From Pseudomonadota bacterium (GTDB lineage: Bacteria > Pseudomonadota > Alphaproteobacteria > Rhizobiales > Xanthobacteraceae), in contig JAFECJ010000042.1 in assembly GCA_018242205.1 (NCBI GenBank), forward strand, positions 1 through 33,790: a stretch of DNA of 33,790 nucleotides, read 5' to 3'. The translations under genes were made by a program, and so were the position numbers. The notes beneath the pieces are model-generated. The model did no database searches. It was not told the origin of the DNA and worked only from the letters and a program-made list of their open reading frames with translations. Positions 24,493-32,289 of this stretch are shown piece after piece (positions within the stretch are counted from its first letter, which is position 1; each line of letters begins with the position of its first letter).

Positions 24493-25203
24493 GTGTCGCT
24501 GATCTATCCGACCAAGAGCCTCGAGAATTTCCCGAAGCATTTGACGCCGGGATACAAGAGTACCCTGAAGCGTTCACCGACCAAGCCGCTGATGATCATT
24601 CCGCATACTTTGTCGGAATTGACCGGCCCGGTTTACGGCCACAACGCGGTGCAGGAAGGCGATAACGACCTCACCAAGCAGCATCGCGGCGAGCCGCTCG
24701 GCGAGCGCATCATCGTGCATGGCCAGGTGCTCGATGAGGACCGCCGCCCGGTAAAGAGCGCGCTGGTGGAACTGTGGCAGGCCAATGCCTGCGGTCGCTA
24801 CGTCCATAACGTCGACCAGCATCCGGCGCCGCTCGATCCGAACTTCACCGGCGCGGGCCGCACCATCACCGACGACAACGGCTACTACAAGTTCATCACT
24901 ATCAAGCCGGGCGCCTATCCGTGGGGCAACCATCCGAACGCCTGGCGACCCAACCACATCCACTTCTCGGTGTTCGGCCACTCCTTCGTGTCGCGCCTCG
25001 TCACGCAGATGTACTTCCCGGGTGACTATCTGTTCCCGTTCGATCCGATCTTCAATTCGGTGACCGACGAGAAGGCGCGCAATCGTATGATCGCCGCGTT
25101 CGATCTCGACAACACCGTGCCGGACTGGGCGCTGGCCTTCAAATTCGACATCGTGCTGCGCGGCCGCGAGGCGACGCCGCTCGACAACGACGACCACCAC
25201 TAA
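24493..25203 (+). CDS. pcaH: Protocatechuate 3,4-dioxygenase beta subunit
   Basis: Catalytic subunit, 236 residues, of the non-heme Fe(III) intradiol dioxygenase that opens protocatechuate to 3-carboxy-cis,cis-muconate. The iron ligands are all visible: Y103 (GRYVHN), Y142 (AYPWGN), H155 and H157 (RPNHIHFS). They are spaced exactly as Y108, Y147, H160 and H162 of the Pseudomonas enzyme, offset by five. The start is GTG at 24493, with AAGGA nine bases upstream; no ATG fits. It is 14 bases upstream of pcaG and co-transcribed with pcaF. Confidence 0.97.
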   Translation: MSLIYPTKSLENFPKHLTPGYKSTLKRSPTKPLMIIPHTLSELTGPVYGHNAVQEGDNDLTKQHRGEPLGERIIVHGQVLDEDRRPVKSALVELWQANACGRYVHNVDQHPAPLDPNFTGAGRTITDDNGYYKFITIKPGAYPWGNHPNAWRPNHIHFSVFGHSFVSRLVTQMYFPGDYLFPFDPIFNSVTDEKARNRMIAAFDLDNTVPDWALAFKFDIVLRGREATPLDNDDHH

Positions 25204-25217
25204 GGGCGTTCAACATC

Positions 25218-25829
25218 ATGTCCGAAATCACACCGTCGCAGACCGTCGGTCCGTTCTTCGCCTATGGCCTCACGCCGGTCGGGCGCTGCCAGTGGGATCC
25301 CAACGGCACCTATGCGTGGAAGAACTCGGTCGAGTCGAACCTCGTCACGCCGGACGTCTCCGGCAGCCGCATCCGTATCGAAGGCAGCGTCTTCGACGGC
25401 GACGGCAAGCCGATCAACGACTGCATGATCGAGATCTGGCAGGCCGATGCGCAGGGCCGCTATGCCAGCCCGGCCGACAACCGCGCGCTGCCCAACAGTG
25501 GGTTCAAAGGCTTCGGCCGCTCGGCGACCGACAAGACCGGCGTCTTCGCGTTCGACACCATCAAGCCGGGCGCCGTGCCGGGCCCCGGCGGGAAGCCGCA
25601 GGCGCCGCATATCGTCGTCGCCATCTTCTCGCGCGGCATGCTGCGGCAGGTCTATACGCGGCTGTATTTCCCGGACGAAGCCGCCAACGCCGCCGACCCG
25701 GTGCTCAATTTGGTGCCGGCAGAGCGCCGCGGCACCCTGATCGCCAAGAAGGCAGGCGGCGAGCCGCCGGTCTACCATTTCAACGTCAACATGCAGGGCG
25801 ACAACGAAACGGTGTTCTTCGAGGTCTGA
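25218..25829 (+). CDS. pcaG: Protocatechuate 3,4-dioxygenase alpha subunit
   Basis: Structural partner of PcaH, 203 residues. It starts MSEITPSQTVGPFFAYGLTP, the canonical alpha-subunit N-terminus. The shared intradiol-dioxygenase fold is seen in IRIEGSVFDGDGKPINDCMIEIWQADAQGRY and the later FDTIKPGAVPGPGGKPQAPHI segment, where the beta-subunit iron-ligand Tyr and His positions are not preserved, as expected. Length is normal for the family. It lies directly after pcaH and is closed by an intrinsic terminator 38 bases past the stop codon. Confidence 0.96.
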   Translation: MSEITPSQTVGPFFAYGLTPVGRCQWDPNGTYAWKNSVESNLVTPDVSGSRIRIEGSVFDGDGKPINDCMIEIWQADAQGRYASPADNRALPNSGFKGFGRSATDKTGVFAFDTIKPGAVPGPGGKPQAPHIVVAIFSRGMLRQVYTRLYFPDEAANAADPVLNLVPAERRGTLIAKKAGGEPPVYHFNVNMQGDNETVFFEV

Positions 25830-25866
25830 TCAGCGCCCGGTCACAGGCTGGCGCTATTGAACATAA

Positions 25867-25894
25867 GGCGGGCGCGGCAAGCGCCCGCCTTTTT
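25867..25894 (+). terminator. Rho-independent terminator after pcaFHG
   Basis: Perfect 9-bp stem GGCGGGCGC (25867-25875) / GCGCCCGCC (25881-25889), 5-base loop, then TTTTT (25890-25894). It lies 38 bases after the pcaG stop and ends the pcaF-pcaH-pcaG message. Confidence 0.93.
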
Positions 25895-26196
25895 GGCTTA
25901 CGGACGCCGGAACATCGTTGCCCACTCTCGCCCATTACCTCGCTTGTGATGAGTGGGCAGAAATCGCATCTTACGATAAAATTATTTTCTCTACGGTATT
26001 TACCTCTACAAGATATTGAAATTTATTAATTATTTTCACCCTCAGGGCTTGCCCATCCTTTTTGCCCAACTTTTTTACCATCGTTTTTTGTTTGACCGCG
26101 AGGCCCGGTCTTGGTTCGCTCCAGGCTGGCAGCGACCGACAAAAGAGTCGCGCAGATGCGGCCAAACCCAAGCAATTCGCCGCCGAGGAAAACGTC
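25895..26196. other. AT-rich leader before the HTH-methyltransferase gene
   Basis: No gene seen. Bases about 25965-26100 are strikingly AT-rich for this GC-rich genome. They include T-runs at 26059-26063, 26071-26076 and 26084-26089, spaced 12-13 bases. A promoter or curved-DNA regulatory region for the following gene is likely; I cannot assign -35 and -10 boxes with confidence. An open frame from 26062 lacks a ribosome site and is not used. Confidence 0.5.
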
Positions 26197-27603
26197 ATGA
26201 ACGAGGTCATTCTTCAGGAGATCAGCGAGTTCTGCCGACAGCGCGGACTCGCCGAGAGCACCTTCGGCCGTAGAGCCGTCAATGACGGCAAGCTCGCCAG
26301 CCGGCTGCGCAATGGCGGCCGCATCACCACCGATACGCTGGAGCGCATTCGCTCCTTCATGGCGCAGGGCGATCAGGAGGGCGCCGCGCGCCGCCGCCTT
26401 CTGTTCGACGCGCCCGTGACGCACACGCTTCCCGTCATCAAAACGCAGACCGCACCGATGGCCGCGCAAGGCAACGAAGATCCGCAACGCAATTTCCGCT
26501 TCTTCGACAACCGCCAGAAGTATCTGCTGTTCGTGAATACGTGCAGCGAAAAATGGGAAGTGGCGCAGCGCGTTTCGCTCGAACTCGCCAACATCCATCC
26601 GCGGCCGCCGGCGGTGCGTGTGTTCGACGCCGGCGTCGGCGACGGCACCGTCCTGACGCGCGTCATGCGCTCGATGCACGACAAGTTTCCGACCATGCCG
26701 TTCTATATCGTCGGCAAGGAGATCAGCCTCGAGGACGTGCGCCTGGCCTTGCAGAAGATGCCGGACCGCTTCATGGAGCATCCGTCGTCGGTCGTGGTGC
26801 TGACCAACCTCGCTTACGCCGAGGCGCCGTGGCTTGCCGCCAAGTCGCTGTCGGCGGCGACGTCGATGGTGTGGAAGGACGTGGCGCTGGACGGCAACAC
26901 CGCGCATTCCTTCGAGGAGCAGATCACGGCGCTGGAGCCGTTCCTGGCCGATAACTGGAAGGCCAAGGTGTCGCCGAAGAGCGGCAACCCCATCTACGAG
27001 CGGCCGGTAGTGCTGGTGCTGTATCGCAATGACCACCGCTTTCTGCTCGATCAGGTGATTCCGAAGCCGGGCAGTTCGCAGGCCGATTACGATCTGGTGA
27101 TCGCGTCGCAGCCTTACCGCGCGCGTGCGTCGCTCGAATTCAAGGCCAAGCGCGTGCTGGCGCCGCTTGCCCGCGCGCTCGGCCCCGGCGGCCGCATGAT
27201 CGCCATCCAGTCCTATGGCCGCGATCCGGGCATGGAGATCATTCACAAGGTCTGGCCGGAGGACAATCCGTTCATTCACAGCCGCCACGATCTCCTGAAG
27301 GAAACCAAGCAGGAGCTCGGGGCCGCCGGCCGCGATCTCAACTTCAACACCTATTCCGATCAGCGTTCGCTGTTCCGCTACGACATGCACACGCTGCCGA
27401 CAGAGGTGTCGTCGTCGATCGGCACGTCCACGTTGCTCGCGGCGTGGAACGCAGCGGTCTACGTGGCGCAGGTCGAGGATGATCGCCTGTCCGACATTAA
27501 CGCCGACCGCCGCTATGTCGATGCGACGCGCGAGGTGCTGCAGAAGCACGGCGGCCTGTGGTTCTACGACGAGTCCTTCGTCATCTCGCGCCGGCGTCAA
27601 TAG
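26197..27603 (+). CDS. Predicted SAM methyltransferase with N-terminal DNA-binding-like module
   Basis: Protein of 468 residues. The first 55 residues (ISEFCRQRGLAESTFGRRAV, then a short loop and RITTDTLERIRSFM) look like a compact helix-turn-helix module. A linker follows, then a Rossmann methyltransferase-like domain with motif I VRVFDAGVGDGTVLTRVM near 145-160, IVGKEISLEDVRLAL as the post-I strand, and DYDLVIASQPY near 310, placed like motif IV. The C-terminal half includes LGPGGRMIAIQSYGRDPGMEI. Substrate is unknown to me. ATG 26197 follows GAGGAA. The metF-like gene starts 40 bases downstream on the same strand, hinting at a one-carbon role. Confidence 0.8.
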   Translation: MNEVILQEISEFCRQRGLAESTFGRRAVNDGKLASRLRNGGRITTDTLERIRSFMAQGDQEGAARRRLLFDAPVTHTLPVIKTQTAPMAAQGNEDPQRNFRFFDNRQKYLLFVNTCSEKWEVAQRVSLELANIHPRPPAVRVFDAGVGDGTVLTRVMRSMHDKFPTMPFYIVGKEISLEDVRLALQKMPDRFMEHPSSVVVLTNLAYAEAPWLAAKSLSAATSMVWKDVALDGNTAHSFEEQITALEPFLADNWKAKVSPKSGNPIYERPVVLVLYRNDHRFLLDQVIPKPGSSQADYDLVIASQPYRARASLEFKAKRVLAPLARALGPGGRMIAIQSYGRDPGMEIIHKVWPEDNPFIHSRHDLLKETKQELGAAGRDLNFNTYSDQRSLFRYDMHTLPTEVSSSIGTSTLLAAWNAAVYVAQVEDDRLSDINADRRYVDATREVLQKHGGLWFYDESFVISRRRQ

Positions 27604-27643
27604 TGGCGCCGCGCTTTCGATTGTTCATGAAGGTTGACTGACA

Positions 27644-28492
27644 ATGCTGATGAAAACGCCGCCCACAACGATCGCGGCTCGTTTCTCGATCGAGGCCACG
27701 CGACCGAAACCCGCCGAGATCGCGGCCATCGCCGCCGCCGTGCCGAAAGGCACCGAAGTCTATCTGCCGGCGGTGCCGACGCAGAGCGACGACGACCTGG
27801 TACTCGCCGCCGCCAATGTGCGCCAGGCCGGGCTCGAGCCGGTGGTGCATATCGCCGCGCGCCGGGTGCCGAGCGTCGAGGTGCTGAGCGCGCTGCTCGC
27901 CCGCCTGCATGGCGAAGCGCAGGTGCGCCGGCTCCTGGTCATAGGCGGCGATGTCGATCCGGTCGGTCCGTTTGCCGACGCGCTGGCGGTAATCCAGAAG
28001 GGCAATCTGCGCGAAGCGGGCATCGAGCAGGTCGGCATCGGCGCCTATCCGGAAGGCCATCCGCAGATTTCGGCCGAACGGCTCGCCGCCTCGCTCGACG
28101 AGAAGATCGCCGCGGGGGTAGCGCAAGGTCTTCACGTGCGCCTCGTCAGCCAATTCTCGTTCTCACCCGACGGCATCGTCACCTGGCTTAAGCAATTGCG
28201 CGCCTGCGGCATCGAGCAGCCGGTCAGCGTCGGCATGGTCGGGCCGACCTCGGTGCCGGCCTTGCTGCGCTTTGCCAAACGCTGCGGCGTCGCCACGTCG
28301 CTGAAAGGCCTGATGTCCGGCGCGGCCACGGCGCTAATCGGCAATGTCGGCCCCGACCGCATCATCGCCGCGCTCGACGCGGCGCAGGATTCAATCGGCG
28401 AGGTGCAGCCGCATTACTTCACCTTCGGCAATCTCGCGGCAACGGCGGAATACGGCGCGGCGATGGCGCAAAAGAAGATGACCGCCGCCTGA
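27644..28492 (+). CDS. Methylenetetrahydrofolate reductase-like protein (MetF family)
   Basis: TIM-barrel protein of 282 residues with weak but recognisable MetF features. SIEATRP near residues 15-21 matches the catalytic Glu region (FEFFPP in E. coli), LLVIGGDVDPVGPFADAL the RGD-type flavin or folate region, and the barrel continues with GIGAYPEGHPQ and SQFSFSPDGIVTWLKQLRACGI. It would interconvert 5-methyl- and 5,10-methylene-tetrahydrofolate. Next to a LigM-type demethylase the inferred job is to oxidise the 5-methyl-THF produced by demethylation, as the MetF linked to LigM does in Sphingobium. ATG 27644 follows AAGG ten bases upstream; an in-frame ATG also exists at 27650. Confidence 0.82.
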   Translation: MLMKTPPTTIAARFSIEATRPKPAEIAAIAAAVPKGTEVYLPAVPTQSDDDLVLAAANVRQAGLEPVVHIAARRVPSVEVLSALLARLHGEAQVRRLLVIGGDVDPVGPFADALAVIQKGNLREAGIEQVGIGAYPEGHPQISAERLAASLDEKIAAGVAQGLHVRLVSQFSFSPDGIVTWLKQLRACGIEQPVSVGMVGPTSVPALLRFAKRCGVATSLKGLMSGAATALIGNVGPDRIIAALDAAQDSIGEVQPHYFTFGNLAATAEYGAAMAQKKMTAA

Positions 28493-28586
28493 ACCCGCAG
28501 ACCAGGTGACGCTCAGCGAAACCCGGCACTGCCAGCCGGGCGCTGCCTCCCCGGATTGGCTCTGCTTTATTGGGCCGACAAAAAAA

Positions 28587-28614
28587 GGCGCGGCACCCTT
28601 TCGAGTGCCGCGCC
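28587..28614. terminator. Bidirectional terminator between convergent metF-like and ligM-like genes
   Basis: Perfect 10-bp stem GGCGCGGCAC (28587-28596) / GTGCCGCGCC (28605-28614) with an 8-base loop. Seven A bases lie on the left (28580-28586), a T-run for the minus-strand transcript. GTTTCTT lies on the right for the plus-strand transcript. Confidence 0.88.
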
Positions 28615-28644
28615 GTTTCTTGATTCAGCGGCCAGCAGCGAAGC

Positions 28645-30048
28645 TTATTCCGCCGCCTGGTGGCGCCACTTGCCTTCGTAGCTTTCGCGCACCACAGCCG
28701 CATAGGGCGTCGGCGAGACGATAACCTTCACCTCAGTCTGCTTGTGACGCTCGACGGTGGTCTTCTTGGTGCCGCCGTTTTCTTCGCCCCACACCAGAGT
28801 CAGCTCGGTGCCCGGCTTGGAGAACTCTTCCTCGACCCAGCCGAGCGACAGCATCTTGCGCTCGTTGTAGGAATAGCCGGAGAACATCGAGGCGCCGGCC
28901 ATCTTGCCGCCCTTCATCACCGCGTCATAGGACGACGAGGCGTAGTTCGACAGCGGCAGGTCGATGAACTTGTAGTTCTCGCCGGCGGGCGCGAGCTGCG
29001 AGGCCCAGATGCGCTCGACGTCCTTGTTCTCCCAGGCGAAGGTCACCTTCTTGCGCTTGTTCTTGCCTTCCATCGCCTTCAGCGCGTCCGAACCGATGAA
29101 GTCGTGGTCGAACTTGGTGAAGGTGTTGTAACCGAGCTCGTATGGCGTCGTGTAGTAGTCCTCGATGTTCTTCGAGACGAAGCTGCCGCCGAGCGCAGCA
29201 TTGGCTTCGTAGCTCGAAAGCGGCAGCCACTCGCGATAGGCCTTGAGCTTGTCGCCGGTATAGATCGCCGGAACGGGCGAGGGGATCCAGCCGGATTCAA
29301 GCGTGTTGGTCGCATAGGCGCGCGAGCCGACCGGTACGATGCCGAAGTCCTTGCCGGCTTCGAGGATGGCGTTGCGGATCTCGTCGCCTTCGGCGTAGGG
29401 GCCCCAGACTTCGAGGCCCGGCGCGCCGGCCATGCCGTGACGCAGCGCGCGCACCTTGCGGCCGGCGATGGTGATGTAGCCCATGCGGAAGAACTTGATG
29501 TCCGGCATCGAGCCGCCGTTGAGCTTCTTGATCACGTCCTGGGCGTTCGGCCCCTGGATCTGATAGCGGTAGAAGCTGCGCGTCACCGGCTTGCCCATCG
29601 GGCGCGACGGCGAGCGGTCGTCATAGGTGGTCTTGACGTTGTAGCCGCCGGTCTTGGCGTGGAATTCGATCCAGTTGGCGGCCGGGTTGCGGCCGACATA
29701 GACCATGCTGTTTTCGGCGAGATAGAACAGGATGCCGTCGCCGATGACATGGCCGTAGGGCGTCACGGGCGCGAACTGCTTGGCCTGGTCGATCGAGAAG
29801 TTCTTGAACGAGTTGGTCGCGAGATGCGACAGCAGCTTGACCGTATCCGGGCCTTCGACGAACAGGTTGACCATGTGGTGCGACTGGTCGAACAGCACGC
29901 AGGTATTGCGCCAGGCGCCCTGCTCGTCGCGCCAGTTGGTGAATTCAGGAGCAACGACGGGATAGACGTAAGCGCCGATCTGCGAATTGCGCATCATCGA
30001 AACGATGTCGCCCGAGCCCTTGATCTTCTCTTCCAGGTTTTTTGCCAT
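28645..30048 (-). CDS. ligM: Tetrahydrofolate-dependent aromatic O-demethylase (LigM-like)
   Basis: GcvT/aminomethyltransferase-family enzyme of 467 residues that moves the methoxyl methyl of vanillate or 3-O-methylgallate to tetrahydrofolate, giving protocatechuate or gallate. Length and many blocks match Sphingobium LigM as I remember it: RNSQIGAYVYPVVAPEF, PVTPYGHVIGDGILFYLAE, VYVGRNPAANW, SPSRPMGKPV, RHGMAGAPGLE, SNTLESGWIPSP-type, AIYTGDKLKAYREWLP, SFVSKNIEDYY and LVWGEENGGTKKTTVE. Dimethylsulfoniopropionate demethylase and glycine-cleavage T protein are relatives but lack these blocks. GGGAG lies nine bases before the ATG. It is divergent from a GntR regulator and convergent with the metF-like gene. 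Confidence 0.92.
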   Translation of the reverse strand: MAKNLEEKIKGSGDIVSMMRNSQIGAYVYPVVAPEFTNWRDEQGAWRNTCVLFDQSHHMVNLFVEGPDTVKLLSHLATNSFKNFSIDQAKQFAPVTPYGHVIGDGILFYLAENSMVYVGRNPAANWIEFHAKTGGYNVKTTYDDRSPSRPMGKPVTRSFYRYQIQGPNAQDVIKKLNGGSMPDIKFFRMGYITIAGRKVRALRHGMAGAPGLEVWGPYAEGDEIRNAILEAGKDFGIVPVGSRAYATNTLESGWIPSPVPAIYTGDKLKAYREWLPLSSYEANAALGGSFVSKNIEDYYTTPYELGYNTFTKFDHDFIGSDALKAMEGKNKRKKVTFAWENKDVERIWASQLAPAGENYKFIDLPLSNYASSSYDAVMKGGKMAGASMFSGYSYNERKMLSLGWVEEEFSKPGTELTLVWGEENGGTKKTTVERHKQTEVKVIVSPTPYAAVVRESYEGKWRHQAAE

Positions 30049-30235
30049 TTCCTCTCACTCCCTTTGATTGTTGGATCGTGACCGTTGACGAGCTGCCGCG
30101 CCATGGCACCGGGCGTGTCGGCCGACGATTGGCCAAACTCGCCCAAGCTGCATACAGAGGCTCTTGGTCTCTAGCCGAAACCTACAGAATTACGCCACAA
30201 ACGGCCTCGGAAATGGGCCGGATTTGGCAATTCCA

Positions 30236-30253
30236 GTTGTTCTCGTATACAAC
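30236..30253. promoter_or_regulatory. Putative GntR/FCD operator between ligM and its regulator
   Basis: Inverted repeat GTTGT (30236-30240) / ACAAC (30249-30253) with a core GTATAC palindrome at 30245-30250, adjoining ACAA. GTATACAA-like half-sites are typical of FCD-subfamily GntR regulators. It lies 51 bases before the regulator start and upstream of ligM on the other strand. Confidence 0.5.
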
Positions 30254-30303
30254 ATGAATTCTGACGTCCTCAAGGATTGGGCAAAAATAAAAGGAGCCCA
30301 CCC

Positions 30304-31074
30304 GTGCCCATTGCTGTCAGCGACATCGAGCGTGCCTCGTCCCAGACCGTGAAGGCGCAACTGGCGCTTCGCGACCTGATCCTGTCCGGCGACCTCAAGC
30401 CCGGCGATCGCATCTCGGAACTCAATCTGGTCGACCGCCTCGGTATGTCGAGGACGCCGATTCGCATGGCGCTGGCCCGGCTCGAGGACGAGGGCTTCCT
30501 CGAGGCCATCCCGTCCGGCGGCTTCACCATCAAGGCGTTCAGCGAACGCGACGTCTATGACGCCATCGAATTGCGCGGCACGCTGGAGGGCTTTGCCGCC
30601 CGTATCGCGGCCGAGCGCAGCGTGCGCGGCCGCCTGATCGAGGACATGAAGGTCGCGCTGCGGCGGATCGACGACATCGCCGCGCTGCCGACCCTCAGCG
30701 TCGATCACTTCTCCGATTATGTTGGCCTCAACGCCCGCTTCCACGCGCTGCTGGTCGAGGCCGCCGACAGCCCGGTACTCAAGCGGCAGATCGAGCGCAC
30801 GCTCAATCTGCCATTCGCCTCGCCGAGCGGCTTCGTCCGCGTCCAGGCGGAAATGCCGGAAGCGCGCAAGATCCTCATCATCGCTCAGGATCACCACCAC
30901 TGCGTCGTCCGGGCCATCGAAGATCGCGAGGGCACCCGCGCCGAGGCACTGATGCGCGAACATGCGCGGCTGGCGCAACGCAATCTCCAGCTCGCGCTGC
31001 GGGATCAGGGTACGCGCAGCCTGCTACCGGGCGCGGTGCTGATCCGCGGCGCCATGCGCAGCGGCGTATTCTGA
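30304..31074 (+). CDS. GntR family transcriptional regulator (FCD subfamily)
   Basis: DNA-binding repressor of 256 residues. The winged helix-turn-helix is classic (LKPGDRISELNLVDRLGMSRTPIRMALARLEDEGFLEAIPSGGFTI, residues about 29-75). The C-terminal all-helical FCD ligand domain carries FHALLVEAADSPVL and the late His-rich DHHHCVVRAIEDREGTRAEALMREH. GTG start at 30304 is set by AAGGAG seven bases upstream; no ATG fits. It is divergent from the LigM-like gene and just upstream of a MetE-like gene. By analogy with VanR it probably responds to vanillate or a related aromatic acid and controls demethylation; that is inference. Confidence 0.92.
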   Translation: MPIAVSDIERASSQTVKAQLALRDLILSGDLKPGDRISELNLVDRLGMSRTPIRMALARLEDEGFLEAIPSGGFTIKAFSERDVYDAIELRGTLEGFAARIAAERSVRGRLIEDMKVALRRIDDIAALPTLSVDHFSDYVGLNARFHALLVEAADSPVLKRQIERTLNLPFASPSGFVRVQAEMPEARKILIIAQDHHHCVVRAIEDREGTRAEALMREHARLAQRNLQLALRDQGTRSLLPGAVLIRGAMRSGVF

Positions 31075-31176
31075 GGCCTGCCCACTGACGTCGTCCCACT
31101 CATTGTGCTAAGGCACACCCGAACTCAAGCCGCGGTCGGGTCGTATTTTCCGCGGCGAATTTGCTGGAGGAAGCGA

Positions 31177-32289
31177 ATGTCCCAGAGAACCAAACCGCCA
31201 TTCCGTGCCGACCAGGTCGGCTCGATCCTGCGCACCGCGGCGATCCACGAGGCGCGGGCCAAGCACGAGAAGGGCGAAATTACGGACGCCCAGCTCAAGG
31301 CGATTGAAGACGCCGAGATCATCAAGATCATCAAGAAGCAGGAAGACATTGGCCTCCAGCCGGTCACCGACGGCGAATTCCGCCGCGCCTGGTGGCACTA
31401 TGACTTCTTCGGCATGCTCGACGGCGTCGACGTCGTCGCCTCCGACCACGGCATCCAGTTCCAGGGCGTTCAGACCAAGATGCAGGTGCTGAACATCACC
31501 GGCAAGATCGGCTTCTCCGCCAATCACCCGATGCTCGAGCACTTCAAGTTCCTGAAGGCGCACACCAGCCGCACGCCGAAGATGACGATCCCGGCGCCGA
31601 GCGTGATGCACTTCCGCCTCGAGCCGGATGCGGTCAAGACCAACGTCTACTCGAACCGCGATGCCATCTTCGACGATCTCGCGGTCGCCTATCAGAAGGC
31701 GGTCAAGGCGTTCTACGACGCCGGCTGTCGATATTTGCAGTTCGACGACACCGCCTGGGCCTATCTCTGCTCGCAGGAAGAACTGAAGAAGGCGCGCGAC
31801 CGCGGGCTCGACGTCGATCATCTGCAAGACAGCTACACCAAGATGATCAACAAGGCGCTCGAAGCCAAGCCCGCCGACATGACGATCACGACCCACGTCT
31901 GCCGCGGCAACTTCCGCTCGACCTTTATCTCGTCGGGCGGCTACGAACCGGTCGCCAAGAACCTGCTTGAGAAGTGCAACTACGACGGCTATTTCCTCGA
32001 ATATGACACCGACCGCGCTGGTGGTTTCGAGCCGCTGCGCTTCCTGCCTAAGGGCAACAAGATCGTGGTGCTCGGTCTCGTCACCTCCAAGAGCGGCACG
32101 CTCGAAAAGAAGGACGACATCAAGAGGCGCATCGAAGAAGCGACCAAGTATGTCGCGCTCGAGCAGCTCGCGTTGTCGCCGCAGTGTGGCTTTGCCTCGA
32201 CCGAGGAAGGCAACACGCTGGCCGAGGACGAGCAGTGGGCCAAGCTGAAGATGATCGTCGATCTCTCCAAGGAAGTCTGGGGCGCCTGA
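31177..32289 (+). CDS. MetE C-terminal-like (cobalamin-independent) methyltransferase
   Basis: Zinc methyltransferase-like protein of 370 residues similar to the C-terminal half of MetE and to the YxjG/YxjH group. Zinc-ligand motifs are THVCRGN (His and Cys) and LSPQCGFAS (second Cys). The N-terminus FRADQVGSILRTAAIHEAR and the block QPVTDGEFRRAWWHYDF are family hallmarks. Typical members move a methyl group to homocysteine. Beside a vanillate demethylase it could use 5-methyl-THF or an aromatic methoxyl group; neither is proved. GGAGG lies six bases before ATG 31177. Its TGA and the facing rlpA-like TGA abut in a TGATCA palindrome. Confidence 0.9.
   Translation: MSQRTKPPFRADQVGSILRTAAIHEARAKHEKGEITDAQLKAIEDAEIIKIIKKQEDIGLQPVTDGEFRRAWWHYDFFGMLDGVDVVASDHGIQFQGVQTKMQVLNITGKIGFSANHPMLEHFKFLKAHTSRTPKMTIPAPSVMHFRLEPDAVKTNVYSNRDAIFDDLAVAYQKAVKAFYDAGCRYLQFDDTAWAYLCSQEELKKARDRGLDVDHLQDSYTKMINKALEAKPADMTITTHVCRGNFRSTFISSGGYEPVAKNLLEKCNYDGYFLEYDTDRAGGFEPLRFLPKGNKIVVLGLVTSKSGTLEKKDDIKRRIEEATKYVALEQLALSPQCGFASTEEGNTLAEDEQWAKLKMIVDLSKEVWGA

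Noticed and set aside
23117..24577. Minus-strand frame of 486 codons opposite pcaF
   Set aside because: Antisense to a well-supported pcaF; no motif or ribosome site.
28660..30081. Plus-strand frame of 473 codons opposite the LigM-like gene
   Set aside because: Antisense shadow; the minus strand matches LigM throughout.
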